Positions 33,876-45,993 are shown, counted from the first letter of the stretch. The stretch is DNA of 64,000 nt from Metallyticus violacea (GCA_030762175.1 CM060840.1:44482001-44546000); one strand, 5' to 3'. Translations and numbers: made by a program. The notes: a model not told the origin generated them from the sequence alone.

Positions 33876-34857
33876 TAATGACGAAAACTGAGTGCTTGAG
33901 TTAAGTCATTTAGTTTAACATCAGCCAATCTGAGAAATTTATGTTACAAATCTAAATACAAGACTGTAATTAACTTAAATTAACCTAACCTAACACCCAG
34001 CATCTTAACTACTCGCGTTCTTCAACAAGTTGTTCCAAATGTTGTACTATCTGTATAGCTGTTTCATCATTTCATTTATTTCTGCTTTTCAACTTATTAA
34101 TTTTTAACTACGTTCTTTTATAAAATATATTATTTTTCATTTCACTATATATAATTTTATTACACACTATTATTTAATAGCCTCCAGCATTATATTAATA
34201 TTCCAGTTTTAGACTAGGTCGATTTTCCCTCTAACACTTTAAGATATGAAAATGCAGGCAAAAGGCGAAAGTATGTCATTGAATTCTGCCCACCTTTGTA
34301 TAAAAACCAATATTAAGGTCGTTGCCCTCTCCTGCGCCGTTCAGCAGCAGCAAGAGTGTAAACAACCCTCTATGTGTACCATTTCTGTAGTTAATTAAGT
34401 TGGAGGACATTTTCATAAAATGGTGTTATACTTTATAAAAATGCTTCCAACGAGTACCAATGTAATGAGCGTTTATAGAGGTGCTTTAGAAACTTAGCTT
34501 CTTCTCAAGCCAAAGGGAGCCCGCTCGATAACTAAATTCAATAATTGTGATCGTGATTTTATATGTAAGGAAAGTCACTTCGGGTGCCATAATACTTGAA
34601 ATTCAATCTGAAAAATGATAGTTAGATTCAAAAGTGCTACCTCCGGACAGATTTTCGAATTCGCTAGCGTTCATAAATGTTTATTAGGTTGTGGAATAAT
34701 CAATGAAATACCACAGTTTGTCTCTCTAAAGGCTTTCAGAAATTGCACGAATGCAGCGATTGAACAGATTTGAGAAGAATCATCTTTCACTACAACGCAA
34801 CACGTACAGCCTGTCTCGAGATGCCAGAAACATTTAAGCGATGGGTGACTATTTATG
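33876..34857. other. Unassigned sequence
   Basis: Nothing was recognised here. Confidence 0.45.
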
Positions 34858-35148
34858 TAGGGTATGCTGAAACATGAAATGTCGAAATTAATTGAAATTA
34901 TAATTTATTTTAAATATACCATGAAAACATTGTTGTAAAGGTATCATAAATGATTTTCACATTCAAAAGCTTGACATTGTGATTGCGATATTGTAAGTGC
35001 TAATTAAATTCAATTACATACAATAGTTAAAAAAAAAATTTGTTCCATGACTCATTTTCCTTAAAAATTTGTTTGGATATAAGCTCCAGTCCCTTTCTGC
35101 ACATACATGTCAATCACTGTTGGATTTCAATCTTGAATTTTTTATAAT

Positions 35149-35150
<2 letters not shown>
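34858..35150 (+). repeat. Diverged repeat R, copy 1
   Basis: It aligns loosely with 45994-46265: shared GAAATGTCGAAAT, TACCATxAAAT, TTTTCACxxTCAAA and AATTACATACAATA, plus a later CAATCTTGAA-type block. The family and boundaries are unknown. It is directly followed by a poly(T) tract. Confidence 0.5.

Positions 35151-35193
<43 letters not shown>
35151..35193 (+). repeat. Poly(T) tract
   Basis: It is about 43 thymines, which could be the poly(A) tail of a minus-strand retroposon. The sequence to its right was not recognised as a SINE. Confidence 0.9.
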
Positions 35194-35198
<5 letters not shown>

Positions 35199-36126
35199 AC
35201 AGAGAGTTCTTGTTACGTTTGATCTGAGAAAGTGAGCAGGAGGAAGCCGGTAGAGCACAAAGCAAACAGCGACATTCTAGAAGTGTAATTTTCCTTCAGG
35301 GCTGCGCAAGCCTTTTACGTTTCCGGTCAATGATTAGAACAGGTTGACGTTTGCGCAGTCGTTGCTTAGTATACTTCTGCTGCTGCTGACTTCGCACTCA
35401 AACTTCTTCTTCAAAAGACTCTAAAAAGTATATGAATGGTGATTCTGTTGTCACATATTTTCGGTTAGGATTTTATACAATATATCTATGCAGAAAGATA
35501 TGCAGGTATAAAAAAGATTTTTCAGCCTAAAGTGACATTCATAGCAATCCAGTGATGACCCCCCACCCAAATTACCAGTCTAGCTCTCACATAATCAAAT
35601 AGATATCTAAAGACGTTAGAGGCTGCTTTTGGCATGGTTCCAAAAATGTACTTTTAAAACAAATTAGTTCGGTTTGATACTCCGCTTGTGAGAACGGAGC
35701 CTTTTCCCCCGCATTGATTCCTCTCTCTCTTAGAAGGCATTTGGTTGAAATCCCCCAGCTTATGAAAGAGAGCGCTTGAATGCAGATGACGTGACGGGTA
35801 AACCCTTTTACGTCGCGTAAATTGGAGCTTTTACAGATACTTAACTAGGAGTTCATGTCAAAGGCATTTTATAAGTATCATCGAAGGATACCGACTCATT
35901 AGTCCATTTTAAATACTTTTCGCTAAACATTAAGTATCTAAATGTCAGCCTTGGGTATTAAGAGGTCAAAAGAGGACGAAGAAGGAAGAAATAGTGTTAT
36001 ATTATATTAATGATTTAAAATAATGTAACTCACATTTAATAAAAGCATAATATGTAAAAGTATGCCTATGAGAAACTCAATAAAATGTAATTTCAATATA
36101 AGTAGCCTTAATAACCCGGTACACAT
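35194..36126. other. Unassigned sequence
   Basis: No gene or known element was recognised. Confidence 0.45.
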
Positions 36127-36690
36127 TTAGCCTACAGTCAAATTCTTGCCAGACATATTACCTGCAATGGTTTCTGTACAGTCTATTTTAAATAAACCCC
36201 ACAAGAAAAAATCCCAGGGCCCCAAGTACGCGGAGCGTGATGGCCAACGAAGAAGTGTTCTACTATCACAAACCAGCGCTGCATATTCATTTGTTTGGTA
36301 CTCTACCATTGAGAACCCTTCTGGCTTGCTTGTTAAAATGTGTGTGTACGCCATTATGCTGCAGGGTGAAATCAGCTCCTGTTCAGGCTGCGGCAATTCG
36401 TGTAGCATATTCCGGTATGACATTTCCGTTATCATTTGTCCAATGAACAAACACGACCATAAACTTTCACATGGGTTACAGCGCAGAAAGCATTCCCCTT
36501 GGGGAATCTGGATATGCTCCAAATGTTTTCAACCCCCAGATTCTGATATTTTGTGTTTACTGAACCAGAAAGATGGAAGACGACTTCGTCATTGATCACT
36601 AAGGATTCCACCAGTTTGCATACTATCGCAGAAAGAATGTCGTTAAAAGAACACAGTTGCAATCTCCTTACAGAGAAATTTTCCCAAAAA
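36127..36690 (-). mobile_element. DUF4817-type transposon relic, catalytic part
   Basis: On the minus strand, VINDEVVFHLSGSVNTKYQN (about 36598-36540) matches the block with the first catalytic Asp of this family (usually SDEATFHLSGxVNxHN). It is followed by LGVENIWSISRFPKGNAFCA and VTHVKVYGRV. After a gap, LLRWPSRSAYLGPWDFFLWG (about 36255-36195) matches WPPRSPDLTPLDFFLWG, where the third acidic residue lies. Frames change between blocks. The N-terminal domain is missing, and the part between the blocks is poorly conserved. Confidence 0.82.
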
Positions 36691-36769
36691 GGCGAGTATT
36701 TGTGGCCCAGACCACACTACGGGCTAGTTTATATCATTTTATTTATTATTTTTAATCCCTCCCCCCAAA

Positions 36770-36905
36770 AAATACAAGTCATGTGTTAGGCTCTAAGGTT
36801 TGGAAACAGGATCAGATAGGAAAATTCGAGATCACGATCGGAACTCAAACCACGGATCTTCGACTTGTCACGCCAATGTTCTTATCGCGAGAGCTACCGT
36901 GATAA
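36770..36905 (-). mobile_element. SINE-D copy, minus orientation
   Basis: Reading minus, a tRNA-like head with CACGGTAGCTCTCGCGATAAG (A-box region, one arm changed) and GTGGTTTGAGTTCC (B-box region) is followed by a body: CTCGAATTTTCCTATCTGAT, then TTTCCAAACCTTAGAGCCTA. The same order occurs on plus at 36960-37085, so the two copies are a head-to-head inverted pair. Confidence 0.65.
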
Positions 36906-36959
36906 CGAGACTAGAAGCCTCGGATATATAGACTCGGATGGAAGAGATTCGCGGTTCTG

Positions 36960-37085
36960 GTCGAAGAGGTCACGGTAGCTCAGCACGGTAATTTGAAGAC
37001 CTTTGTTCGAGTTTTGGCCCTTACCTCGATTTTTTCCCATCTGACTCTGGTTCCAAACAATAGCCTATGATGAAAAAATGGCTTT
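36960..37085 (+). mobile_element. SINE-D copy, plus orientation
   Basis: The tRNA-like head has TCACGGTAGCTCAGCACGGT (A-box) and TTGTTCGAGTTTTGG (B-box). The body has CTCGATTTTTTCCCATCTGA and GGTTCCAAACAATAGCCTAT. It is the partner of the inverted copy at 36770-36905. Confidence 0.65.
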
Positions 37086-37829
37086 TAATATACACAGAAT
37101 TGATCTCTTAAAACTACCGCCGTGCTATTGTTACTATTGTTGCGCTGTTTTCACCAACACACAAGAGCTCATCAATGTGGCCCATACGATTCCAGTAATT
37201 ACAAAGGGAATTCCTACCAAAAAGTTACACATTTTCAACTGGAACTATGCCCATTGATTTCACGAAAACGAATGTTACTGGAGCTTTTGCACGATATTAG
37301 GTCTAGTAGTACATGAGCTTTCGTCAAATGTGGATCTCGAATTTTCAGAACATTTTTTAGAGAGCTCCTATGGTCATTAAACAAAAACAATAGATTTCCT
37401 CTGTTCTTAGGGAAAATCAGTACATATCTATTCGTATTTTGTTTGCAATTTTGGGAAAATATCAACAGTATGTTGCAGTGATTAGGTCATTTTGAGCGCT
37501 AGTCATACGAAACTTTTTAAAGTGCTGTCTGTGCTCGGTTTAATTGCCTAGGTAATGTACTGCACATTTCTGCCAACCGCAACGTTTGTGTTTACAGGTT
37601 TTTCTTTAAACTGAGTCCTTTTCAATGCGTCGTGATATGTTATAGAAGTACGACATACTGAATGTGCTTGAGAATATGGTATTGTTTATTCATTCTGAAA
37701 AAGCCGATATTATCGATATTATCGAATGTATGGAGATGTAGGAAGAATGCCGAGCTTTGTTGTACTTTCTGCTCTGAGATATCCAGAGATATTACAATGT
37801 CATTTAGTTTTATTTTCTTGAAGTCACAC
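37086..37829. other. Unassigned sequence
   Basis: Nothing was recognised. Confidence 0.45.
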
Positions 37830-39053
37830 GAGGGTTGTTCTAAAAGTTCTTGGATGACCGAGAAAACACAATATTTAGGATAAATGTTTTTTTTTTCTTT
37901 CAATATAGTCAATATTGTAAATCAATACATTTAGTCCAAGGACTTTCCAACTTTTTAATACTCTCAGTAAACACGACTTGTCCTACTGTGAAAAATAAGT
38001 CTGTGTTTCATCATTTGATGTAAATTTTCGTACACCCAGCCATTTCTTAAGGTTTGAGAACAAAAAGAAATCACTGGGAGCCAAATTCGGCGAATACAGC
38101 GGATGTGGAAGTATTTGGAAGCGATTGCCATGCAGTTTTGCAGCAACATTCCAGACGTGAGTCAAAGCGATTTATTGTGATGAAAGAGAACTTTCTTTTT
38201 CGCAAGGTGTAGACGTTTAACCTGAATAGCATTCTTAGTTGGTCCATTAATGAAGCTCAAAGTTCGCCGGTGATGATCCTGCCCTTCTGGAGGTAGTTTA
38301 ATAGTACTATACCACGAGAATCCCAGAAAATCCTATACATGATTTTTGCTCCAGATGGAACGTTTTTGCTTTCTTAGGTGCACTTTCACCTGTTGTCACC
38401 CACCGTTTTGCACTGCTCTTTCGCCTCTGGCTTGTAGGGATGAATCCATGTTTCATATTCTGTTACGAGGAGAATATCACTGGAATTGGTTTAAACAAGA
38501 CTAAACATTCTTGCGAAATGTTCATTGGAATTCGTTTTTGGTCCATTAAACACACGCGTCTCCCACCAAGCAGAAAGCTTTCTCTACCCAAAACTTCTGT
38601 AAAACATAGAGAACACGACCTAACGAGGTCTTTGCAATATCAGCCAACTCGCGTACCTTTAATTGGCGATAATGAGTATGGCATTGTGAATTTCTGTTAC
38701 AATCTCGTCAGTCGTAGCAGTTTTGGGACGCCCTGAGCGCTCATCATCTGAAATAGATGTATGACCATGCTTAAATTCAGCAGCCCACTTTTTAACCGTC
38801 GAAGACGAAGGGGAAGAGTCCTTTAATGTGGAAAATAACTCATTTTGTATTTCTAAACAAAGTACTTTATCAGAGTTAGTATTTCAATTTTATCCATTTT
38901 GTAGAAAATGTTAACACTAGTTTCTTTACACGATCGTCACAAACAAGTGATAACACTTACAGCGCGCTATAAAAAGGATGATAGTTAATAGCTTCGCAGT
39001 ACTGTGGCCATCTTCACGACAGCTGAATTAGGCCGAAAACTTTTAGATCATTG
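37830..39053 (-). mobile_element. Mariner element, near full length, inactive (family M3)
   Basis: The ends share CTAAAAGTT in inverted orientation: GTTCTAAAAGTTCTTGG at 37837-37853, and GATCTAAAAGTTTTCGG on minus near 39048-39032. The size, about 1.2 kb, is that of a complete mariner. On minus, the N-terminal region reads SSSTVKKWAAEFKHG, then ISDDERSGRPKTATTDEIV (about 38830-38700), the classic mariner linker. An FWDSRGI-type block is near 38320. The C-terminal YSPNLAPSDFFLFSNLKK is near 38095-38040. Multiple stops and frameshifts inactivate it. Its termini differ from those of M1. Confidence 0.88.
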
Positions 39054-39225
39054 CATGCATGTTCCATTTGAAAAAAAAATGTAACTTTGTGCTATAAATA
39101 TATTTTATAATATTACTGTGTGTGCTATATTGATGATCCTTTAAGTCTACCCTTAAATTTAGTGAAAACACGGATCAACAGCACAATAGCATATTCGTGG
39201 CTTTGGTTTTAGATAGTTCAATCTG

Positions 39226-39241
39226 TATATATATATATATA
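39226..39241 (+). repeat. Short (AT)n tract
   Basis: It has eight AT units and no associated repeat was found. Confidence 0.8.
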
Positions 39242-39342
39242 ATTACAGATCTTACAATATTTATGTTCATGTGATAACCTGGTTTCATGTAAAAGTCTAT
39301 TTATTGTCATTACGCAAGAGAAAACATGGTGGTTTGCAATAT

Positions 39343-39632
39343 TTTTTTTTTTTGATTCGTTTTATTTACGGACGCTCTTTAACATCTCAGGTAATCAGCG
39401 TCCCATCAATTCCGCGCGTGAAACGGCCGATAAATTTTGCTCAGAGGCCTCTTCTTTCAGGCTTGAGGTTCTTTTTCGTGCCGTAAATGTACGACACGGG
39501 ACCCATTGCTTTACTTCCCTTCCTACTTAGGATTTTTACGCCCGAAAAAATCCATCGATCCTGGTCGGGTTTGAACCCGCGATCTTGGGTTTAGAAGGTA
39601 AGTATGGTCACCATTACACCATATGACCGACA
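39343..39632 (-). mobile_element. SINE-B, full length, with target-site duplication
   Basis: This tRNA-derived SINE lies on minus. The head (about 39632-39555) has the GTCGGTC start, a GTAATGGTGACCATACTTACC A-box region and GGGTTCAAACCCG (B-box). The body carries CGGGCGTAAAAATCCTAAGT, GTACATTTACGGCACGAAAA, AACCTCAAGCCTGAAAGAAG and CTGAGATGTTAAAGAGCGTC. A poly(A) tail (T on plus) follows at 39343-39353. GGTTTGCAATAT flanks it on both sides (39331-39342 and 39633-39644), a 12-bp target-site duplication. Confidence 0.95.
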
Positions 39633-39644
39633 GGTTTGCAATAT

Positions 39645-40206
39645 ACTTTAATACACCTGTACATGTACTTGAAATTTACAGACCTTTAACGTGCTTGGTA
39701 TAGCAAGCATTGTTATTTTTATTATAAAAATGGTTTATCGCCATTTACTTTAATATAGAGGTGATTTATAAATGCAGGGTGGTAACTAAACTGAATCTAA
39801 ATTGCGTTGACCTTAAGTGAAAAACGATATAGGGTACTACAAAAAATACCCCCGAGGCAATCAATTACGTTGTTTTGGAAACCTGCCACCACTTTTTATT
39901 CGTCGATAATGGCTACTGAGAATTCAGCACAAGCTGACGGACCATAATATCGACAACAGTGAATTACGCGAAAGCATACATTGTCAGAGCATTATTATTG
40001 TTATTATTTTTTCTTTCACGTGCGTTGAAGGGGAATGTGCAGGGAGTACAATGTTTTAGTGAGCTGTGTGTTGTCATTATTAACAATGCGTGCATTAAAC
40101 TGTAGTGTACAATATAATTTCGTAGTTGACTGCTAGCTAGGTCATTAAGAGCAGACGATAACATACGATATGACTAATGTGCTAATTTCCTTCGTTCCGC
40201 TTGTCG
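39645..40206. other. Unassigned sequence
   Basis: No feature was recognised between two SINE-B copies. Confidence 0.5.
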
Positions 40207-40475
40207 TTTATTTTATTTATTTTATTTATTTATGGACGCTCTTTAACATCTCAGGTCATCAGCGTCATATTCAATTCAGGGCGTGATACGGTCGATAAAA
40301 ATTGCTCAGAGGCCTCTTCTTTCAGGCTTGAGGTTCTGTTTTGTGGCGTAAATCTACGACACGGGACCCACGGCTTTATTTCCCTTACAAATAAAGCCAT
40401 ACGCCCTATAAAAATTCGTTGAAACCGGCGATCTTCAGTCTACGAGGCAAGTATTGTTAGACCACTTGTTGATAT
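40207..40475 (-). mobile_element. SINE-B copy
   Basis: It matches SINE-B from the ATTTATTTATGGACGCTC end through CTCAGAGGCCTCTTCTTTCA to a decayed head (GAAACCGGCGATCTTCAGTC). The tail is TTTAT repeats rather than a pure T run. The outer part of the head is eroded, and no duplication was found. Confidence 0.9.
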
Positions 40476-41023
40476 AGCAGATCTATACTAGTAAAGATAT
40501 GGTTTTTGTTCTATTTTTGCAATATCAACTGCTACATCTGCGATGCAAGAATTATAAACGTAATTAGTCATTTTGGTGCACGCGAGTACCTAATCTTGAT
40601 TCCACTGGGATTCCAAGGGTAGCTGATGTGATGCTATTGAGTTACAATAATAGTCCTTAATGTGCGTCATTAAATTACATGAAAAGCTGCGCCCATTTCG
40701 TCTGTGTGCATCAAGTAGTGACGGGAAAATACGACTTTCTTAGTTTCACTACTTATAATTTCAAGAGAATTAAAAAAGAAACATCTCTCCTAATTTGTAT
40801 TAGCCTTTACAGAAACGAAATATTTAATTTGCATATAATTACTTAGTTACAAATGTAAACCCTTTGACAAAAATTATGAGTCATCGCCAAATTTTACGTA
40901 TCGGTCGGAACGCTCGTAAACGCTGTATTCACAACGCTCATGCAGCGAGTGCACACTGCAGTGGACCTGTAAACGTAATAGTCACAAACATAAGTATCTG
41001 GGAAGAAACGTTAGGGTAGATGA
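40476..41023. other. Unassigned sequence
   Basis: Nothing was recognised. Confidence 0.5.
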
Positions 41024-41090
41024 GCGGTGGTCGAGCGGTTTAGAAGGAATTGCTGTTCTGCGTAAGTTCCTGGGTTCAAACCCCACACAT
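41024..41090 (+). mobile_element. tRNA-like segment, Leu/Ser type
   Basis: GGTGGTCGAGCGGTTTAGAAGG resembles a class II tRNA D-arm (A-box). CTGGGTTCAAACCCC resembles a T-arm (B-box) 25-30 bases later. I cannot form a full acceptor stem, so it is a decayed tRNA or the head of a SINE and not a working tRNA gene. (TTA)n-like sequence follows. Confidence 0.45.
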
Positions 41091-41904
41091 TTTTATTATT
41101 ATTGGTTTTATAAGTGTATATGCAGAACTTTAAGTTACTTTAATATCATATTATATCTTAACGTATCATTTTAGTTTTATGACATTACCTTGTACACACA
41201 AAAACTTAATCAAACTAAAGTATTCTTTACAAATAAATACATACATGAACAGAAAAGAGTATCTTCTAAAATGAAAATACAAATTGATATCGTGTATAAC
41301 TGCTCTAATCTTCGGGGGCATGGATGATGTCAGATTTCTACAGTAGGTGGATGAGAGGCTACAACATCTCAGGTTTCTTGAATTTGTGCCCATAAGCCAT
41401 CTTTTGTTCTTGCATGTGCAGGGAATGCATGTGCAGTTTATTGTAATTAGACAGAACAAATACTGCAGGAAATATAATATTCATTATAATATATACCTAT
41501 ATTGTGTTAACTGAAAGCTTGTTGTGTGTGGGAAACAATGTTAAGAAACTGATTTGTCATAATGTGCTACAAACGTTTATCTGAAATAAAAAGATGATTT
41601 GTGCCCGGAGGCAAACCTGCGCTCTTAATCACGACATCACTGCACACTCTGCCACAGAGCTAACGGAACACACTTACTAGACAGCGTCTTTAGTGCATGT
41701 CATATAACACAACTGCTGCAGTGACTACATAGCCTTACTGATTACCTTGTGAATCGCGCGCTGTCTCGAGCAGAACTTAATAGAATTTTGATTTCAAGTG
41801 GTGACGTTTTGTGTCAAAGGGTGTACATATTTCTCAATTTGATATTAACTACAGATAATCTGGGATCTGCATATAAAGTGAGAAATGATTAAAATTGGGA
41901 ATGG
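41091..41904. other. Unassigned sequence with a weak tRNA-like segment
   Basis: At 41602-41665 on minus, TAGCTCTGTGGCAGAGTGTG and GCAGGTTTGCCTCC recall A- and B-boxes, but the match is weak. Nothing else was recognised. Confidence 0.35.
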
Positions 41905-42058
41905 AATTTTAATGAGGGAGCGTTCCTAGCAAGAGTCCTCTGTATCTATTATTGATGAAGACTGAGGAAAACCTGAAAAAATCCATTAAAGTGGGATTCG
42001 AACCGCAAACCTCCCGTTCACGAATCCATGTCATAGCAACCTCGGCCACCCATTTCGG
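41905..42058 (-). mobile_element. SINE-A, 3'-shortened copy
   Basis: It contains the head (CGGCCACCCATTTCGG end, GGGATTCGAACCGC B-box) and the proximal body (GAAGACTGAGGAAAACCTG) on minus. The match fades near GAGGGAGCGTTCC, and the distal body and tail are missing. Confidence 0.88.
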
Positions 42059-43429
42059 TGTACTAATCGTGTAATGCATCAGTCCAAAGTCAATAGCAAA
42101 AGCGAAGGATTGAAGAGTCCACTCCCATTTGGGTCGTTTCAATTTTGATTTTGTAGGTTTCCAGAGAAAATGGGATGTTCCTAATGTTCTGATACCCGAG
42201 TTCACGTACATAATTTAGGATAACAAAAAAAAAAAAAAAAAAAAAAAAAAAGCAATGCAGTAGCAGTTTCCAACATAATCAGGCGTTCAATAGTTTAACT
42301 ATGGAAGTATGCTACACGTATAATAAACATTTCGTGTGCGTTTTTCTAAAACCTTAAAATTAGAAGTAGAATTAGCAGACATTTTAAGATATCTACCATT
42401 TTCATTGGAGTTGCGATATATGTGATGAATGCTAAGTGACGCATGAAGCTTGAAAATTGACCCAAAACGTCAATAATTTCATTAGCATACCCTTGTTTGC
42501 GACTAAAACAATTCACCACCGCTCAGCTCCCTTTCCACTATCTCTAGAGGAAAAATGATTTAAAACAATCAACTATCAATGTTCTCAATCCGTTGCGCAG
42601 AAATGGACAAAAAATAAATCAATAGCATAGGATGTTTCTGTTACCTCTGAATGTTTCTGGAAATAGATACAGTTCTATAAAATTAATTTTAAACCTGATA
42701 CTGAAAAAGTAAGAAAACAAACTGCAGCACAATAATGGTGTATGCAGGATCCATTTGATAGCAGTCAGCAAGTGAGTATTTTGTTTCGTGTAGTTCGCAG
42801 CCTTTTTCACGAGCGGTCGTTAGGTCATGTGTATTTTTAGTTCCTTTATCCCGAGATTGAATAGTAATGCTGCTGCAGTGAATCGCAGAAACTGGATGAG
42901 AAGCAGAGGGAACACGATTAAGTAAACGTACATTCACATTAATGTAGCACACTAGAAAGCAATATTGTAAAGAATACACTATGAATTACAAAAATGTTCT
43001 TTTTTTTTTTTTTAACCAGAAATACAAACAAGTTCAATTGTTGGTCAAAAATGATAAAATGCTAAACTATAACACTAGTTGTTCATCCCGCCATGTTCAA
43101 GAATAAATATTCGAGTGAAAGTCACTGTGTTTATAATTTAAAAGACTGGATTTCGATTGATGAATCCTTTAACTTCGATGATAAAACTGCGCTTTCAAAA
43201 GATGGGACAAAAACTCATTGGTGCTCCAATAATTTACTGCTACAGTGAGAGCAATTTAAAAGTCCCGGAACTTAGATCGGCCGACAAAAGGACCAAACCT
43301 CCCTTCAATCGCCGAGATTCTCCAAGCAGCACGCGCGGCGCTATTTTCTCTTCCAGTCAGTTGAGAGCGGCATTTTGATAATATTCGGGAAGTTGTGTTG
43401 TGCAGTCGAGAGTGAGATTTTATTACATA
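42059..43429. other. Unassigned sequence with A/T runs
   Basis: A poly(A) run lies at 42226-42251 and a poly(T) run at 43001-43012. The 96- and 63-codon minus frames at 42619-42979 have no recognisable domain. Confidence 0.45.
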
Positions 43430-44560
43430 ATGCAGTAGTGTTGTGCAATGGTGAGTTATTCTTGCATCGTCATATATTCATATTCAAGGTACACATCAAG
43501 TACAAATCTGTGGCAGAACAAAACGGGCATTTAGACGTAAATTTTCTGGCACCTCGATTCCAATAGAAATTTAATGAAACATGTTCTGTTACTGGCCGGA
43601 AAAAAAATCGAAAACGTCACGTGTTCACAGAATGCAACTGATGTAACTGATGCCCCTCGCCTGCGTCAGACACATCGAGTTGTCACCCAAGCAGCAGTTG
43701 AAGCTACAGTACAGTGTGATGGTGGCTGAAATGGTCACAATTCTGAACATTATTATGGCTCAGCACATCGCATTGTTCATGATGGCTCCAGTTTCGGAAA
43801 GAAGCTGCAACTGCAGATTTGAACAGCAACGGATTGATGCTTGTAAACAAATTTTGCGGAGCTTTGGAGCAGAAGTTGGTGACTTTTTGCATGAATTGTT
43901 GCTGGAAAAGAAACCTGCGTACACTATTATTAATAAAAACAAAGAGAATATGTCATTCCTCCGGTGATGCTTGAGTGGCTGTGTACACAACCAAAATAAT
44001 TTTTCTTTAGAGGAATCCATACACTTTGTGAGCACTGGAAAACCTGTACTGAACACTGCACGTAGAAAAAATCAGCTGTATATCACTTTTGTTCGATAAC
44101 TTATGTTAACATATTTAAGATTTTCATTTGATTCACTCTCGTATATATAGTTACAACAGCAGGTGCTGCAGTGCAAAAACAAGCCTATGACGAGAAAATT
44201 AAAAGTACGGTACGCTGTAAAAGCATGACAAATTTTATGAAAATACCACCAATAACACAGATACAAGACCATCATTCTTTGAACAATTATCTAATAGTAT
44301 ATTTACAATTTTTCAAGAAGTTTCAGCTAAAGAGCAAACTTCAGCTATGTGAGAACTTGAAAAATAAAGTGTATATGAATAACACGCACACAATAGAAGA
44401 ACTAAATGAGCATTTAAGGAGAGAATTTGCAGCTATTTCAGCGGAACTACTACATAACTAGTGTATGACAGTACAAAAACAAAATTTTCAGTATCTTCGG
44501 TGATAAAGTACGTGGTTATTTTAATTGTAAGTGTGAAATATTGTCATTGAAATAAAGTTT
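43430..44560 (+). mobile_element. DUF4817-type transposon relic, both ends of the coding region
   Basis: N-terminal traces on plus are FSGTSIPIE and KFNETCSVTGRKKNRKRHVF (about 43535-43635), matching the FPGxxVP and KFxETGSVLDKKRxRKRHVL blocks of the family. At the other end, KVYMNNTHTIEELNEHLRRE, then FAAISAELLHN (44368-44461), matches the C terminus (usually VYxxxPHTIEELKxxIRREIAAI). AATAAA lies near 44553. The interval 43720-44340, where the catalytic block should be, does not match well and may hold other sequence, including a 105-codon frame from 43650 that overlaps the N-terminal relic. Confidence 0.68.
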
Positions 44561-45993
44561 TGCTCTTAAAATGAACGGTTATGTGTATCAGACTCTGCCG
44601 AAAGTCAACGTGGACTGCGTTCATCCGGCACAAAACGGAGCGGGGTGACTTAGGGTTCAAACCTTAAGATTTTCTCCTGGTTTCCCCTGGTCGCTTAGGC
44701 GAATGCTGCTGAATTTTCCGCTCTCCAACTTCATATCATTTTATTCCGTTAGTTCTGTTACAGGACAGAAGGTGCCAGGGCGAGGTGGGCTGGTGAGGTG
44801 TGACGGTGACTTGCGCTTTGGAAAGGGCATTTTCCCGGCGTCTGGACGGACCTAAACTCCGTGAAAAGGAGTGTTCTATCTGATAACAGTGCTAAGGATT
44901 CCGTCTATGTTCGTGTCTCGCCGCCCGGTGTCTCCCTCAATTCATTTCTTATTTCTGGAGTTGCCTACTGGCAACTGGCGTAGGCACAAACGGCCTCTCT
45001 TGAGCAAGGCTGAAGTACCGAAATATCCTCCGTCCCTAACAATCCAATCCAGCACAAAAAGCAGCGAGGACACTGTATACTGCGGCTATATCAGAGGAAC
45101 ATAAATATTCCAAATATATGAAACATCTGAGGCACTTCCATCTTGAAAGAAAAGCTCTATTTTACTAACTTAAGGCATCAAGATGCTCCGCCTGCCCTTT
45201 CCCCTTTTCTTTTAAGAATGTCTACAATTCATTACATATGATAAATTAGAGCAATATAACTTGGTTTTTTTCTCCCCTTATTTTCCTTTTAACATTTCCC
45301 CAAAGTTCTTGTACAGTACTAAAATATAACTAAAGATTTATCCCAATAATGGGGATATTATCTTTTAGATGAAGTGGTACGATTTTATTTTTAACGACGC
45401 AGTAGGCTGGCAATATTCTGTGAACATGTGCCCAGAATTTAGTCAGATGTTGATACGGCTAGGTGAGGATGCATTTTTTTATGCGGCGCTTCCCCACTAA
45501 AGGGGTTCAGGGAAGGCCAAGAGTTATAATATGCCTCAATAAATAAATAAATAAAAAATTAAGTGATTCTCCCAAAATGTCTTTAGCTTACTACTCTTTC
45601 CGATTAATGTCACCAATGGGAGATGATCCGTGCCCAGAACACAAAATTAAAACATATGACACTTATGAGCGACAAATAAGCAAATAAGGTATTCCCAATG
45701 TTTGTCGCGTTTGTTTGTACAATATATACAGTCATGGTTAATAGTTATTAATTTTAAAATATGTGAAATTTAAAAAGTGTCATTTTATATATGCAAAATA
45801 TTAGTGTCAAGTATTACAAATTGAGTCTTAAGCCAATGGTCTGACAGTCTATAACTTTATACAATGCCTAATAATAGAATGTAAATACATTTATTATAAT
45901 GGTTTTAATCACGCTGTACAAGTAATTATTGAGGTAGGCATTTTAAAAAAAGGTCATTAGAATGCAGTGGCAAAGAGGGTTTTGCATACAGTA
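44561..45993. other. Unassigned sequence, GC-richer start and a LINE-like tail
   Basis: The part at 44590-45100 is GC-richer than its surroundings and includes GGGTTCAAACC near 44654, which is a bare B-box-like string. At 45477-45560 the sequence CTTCCCCACTAAAGGGGTTC is followed by AATAAATAAATAAATAAA, which could be a retroposon 3' end. No body was recognised. Confidence 0.35.

Noticed and set aside
36146..36595. 149-codon plus-strand frame, the longest in the window
   Set aside because: It is antisense to the DUF4817 transposase relic, whose motifs are on minus.
41024..41090. Functional tRNA gene
   Set aside because: The D- and T-arms are recognisable but no acceptor stem pairs, so it is called tRNA-like only.
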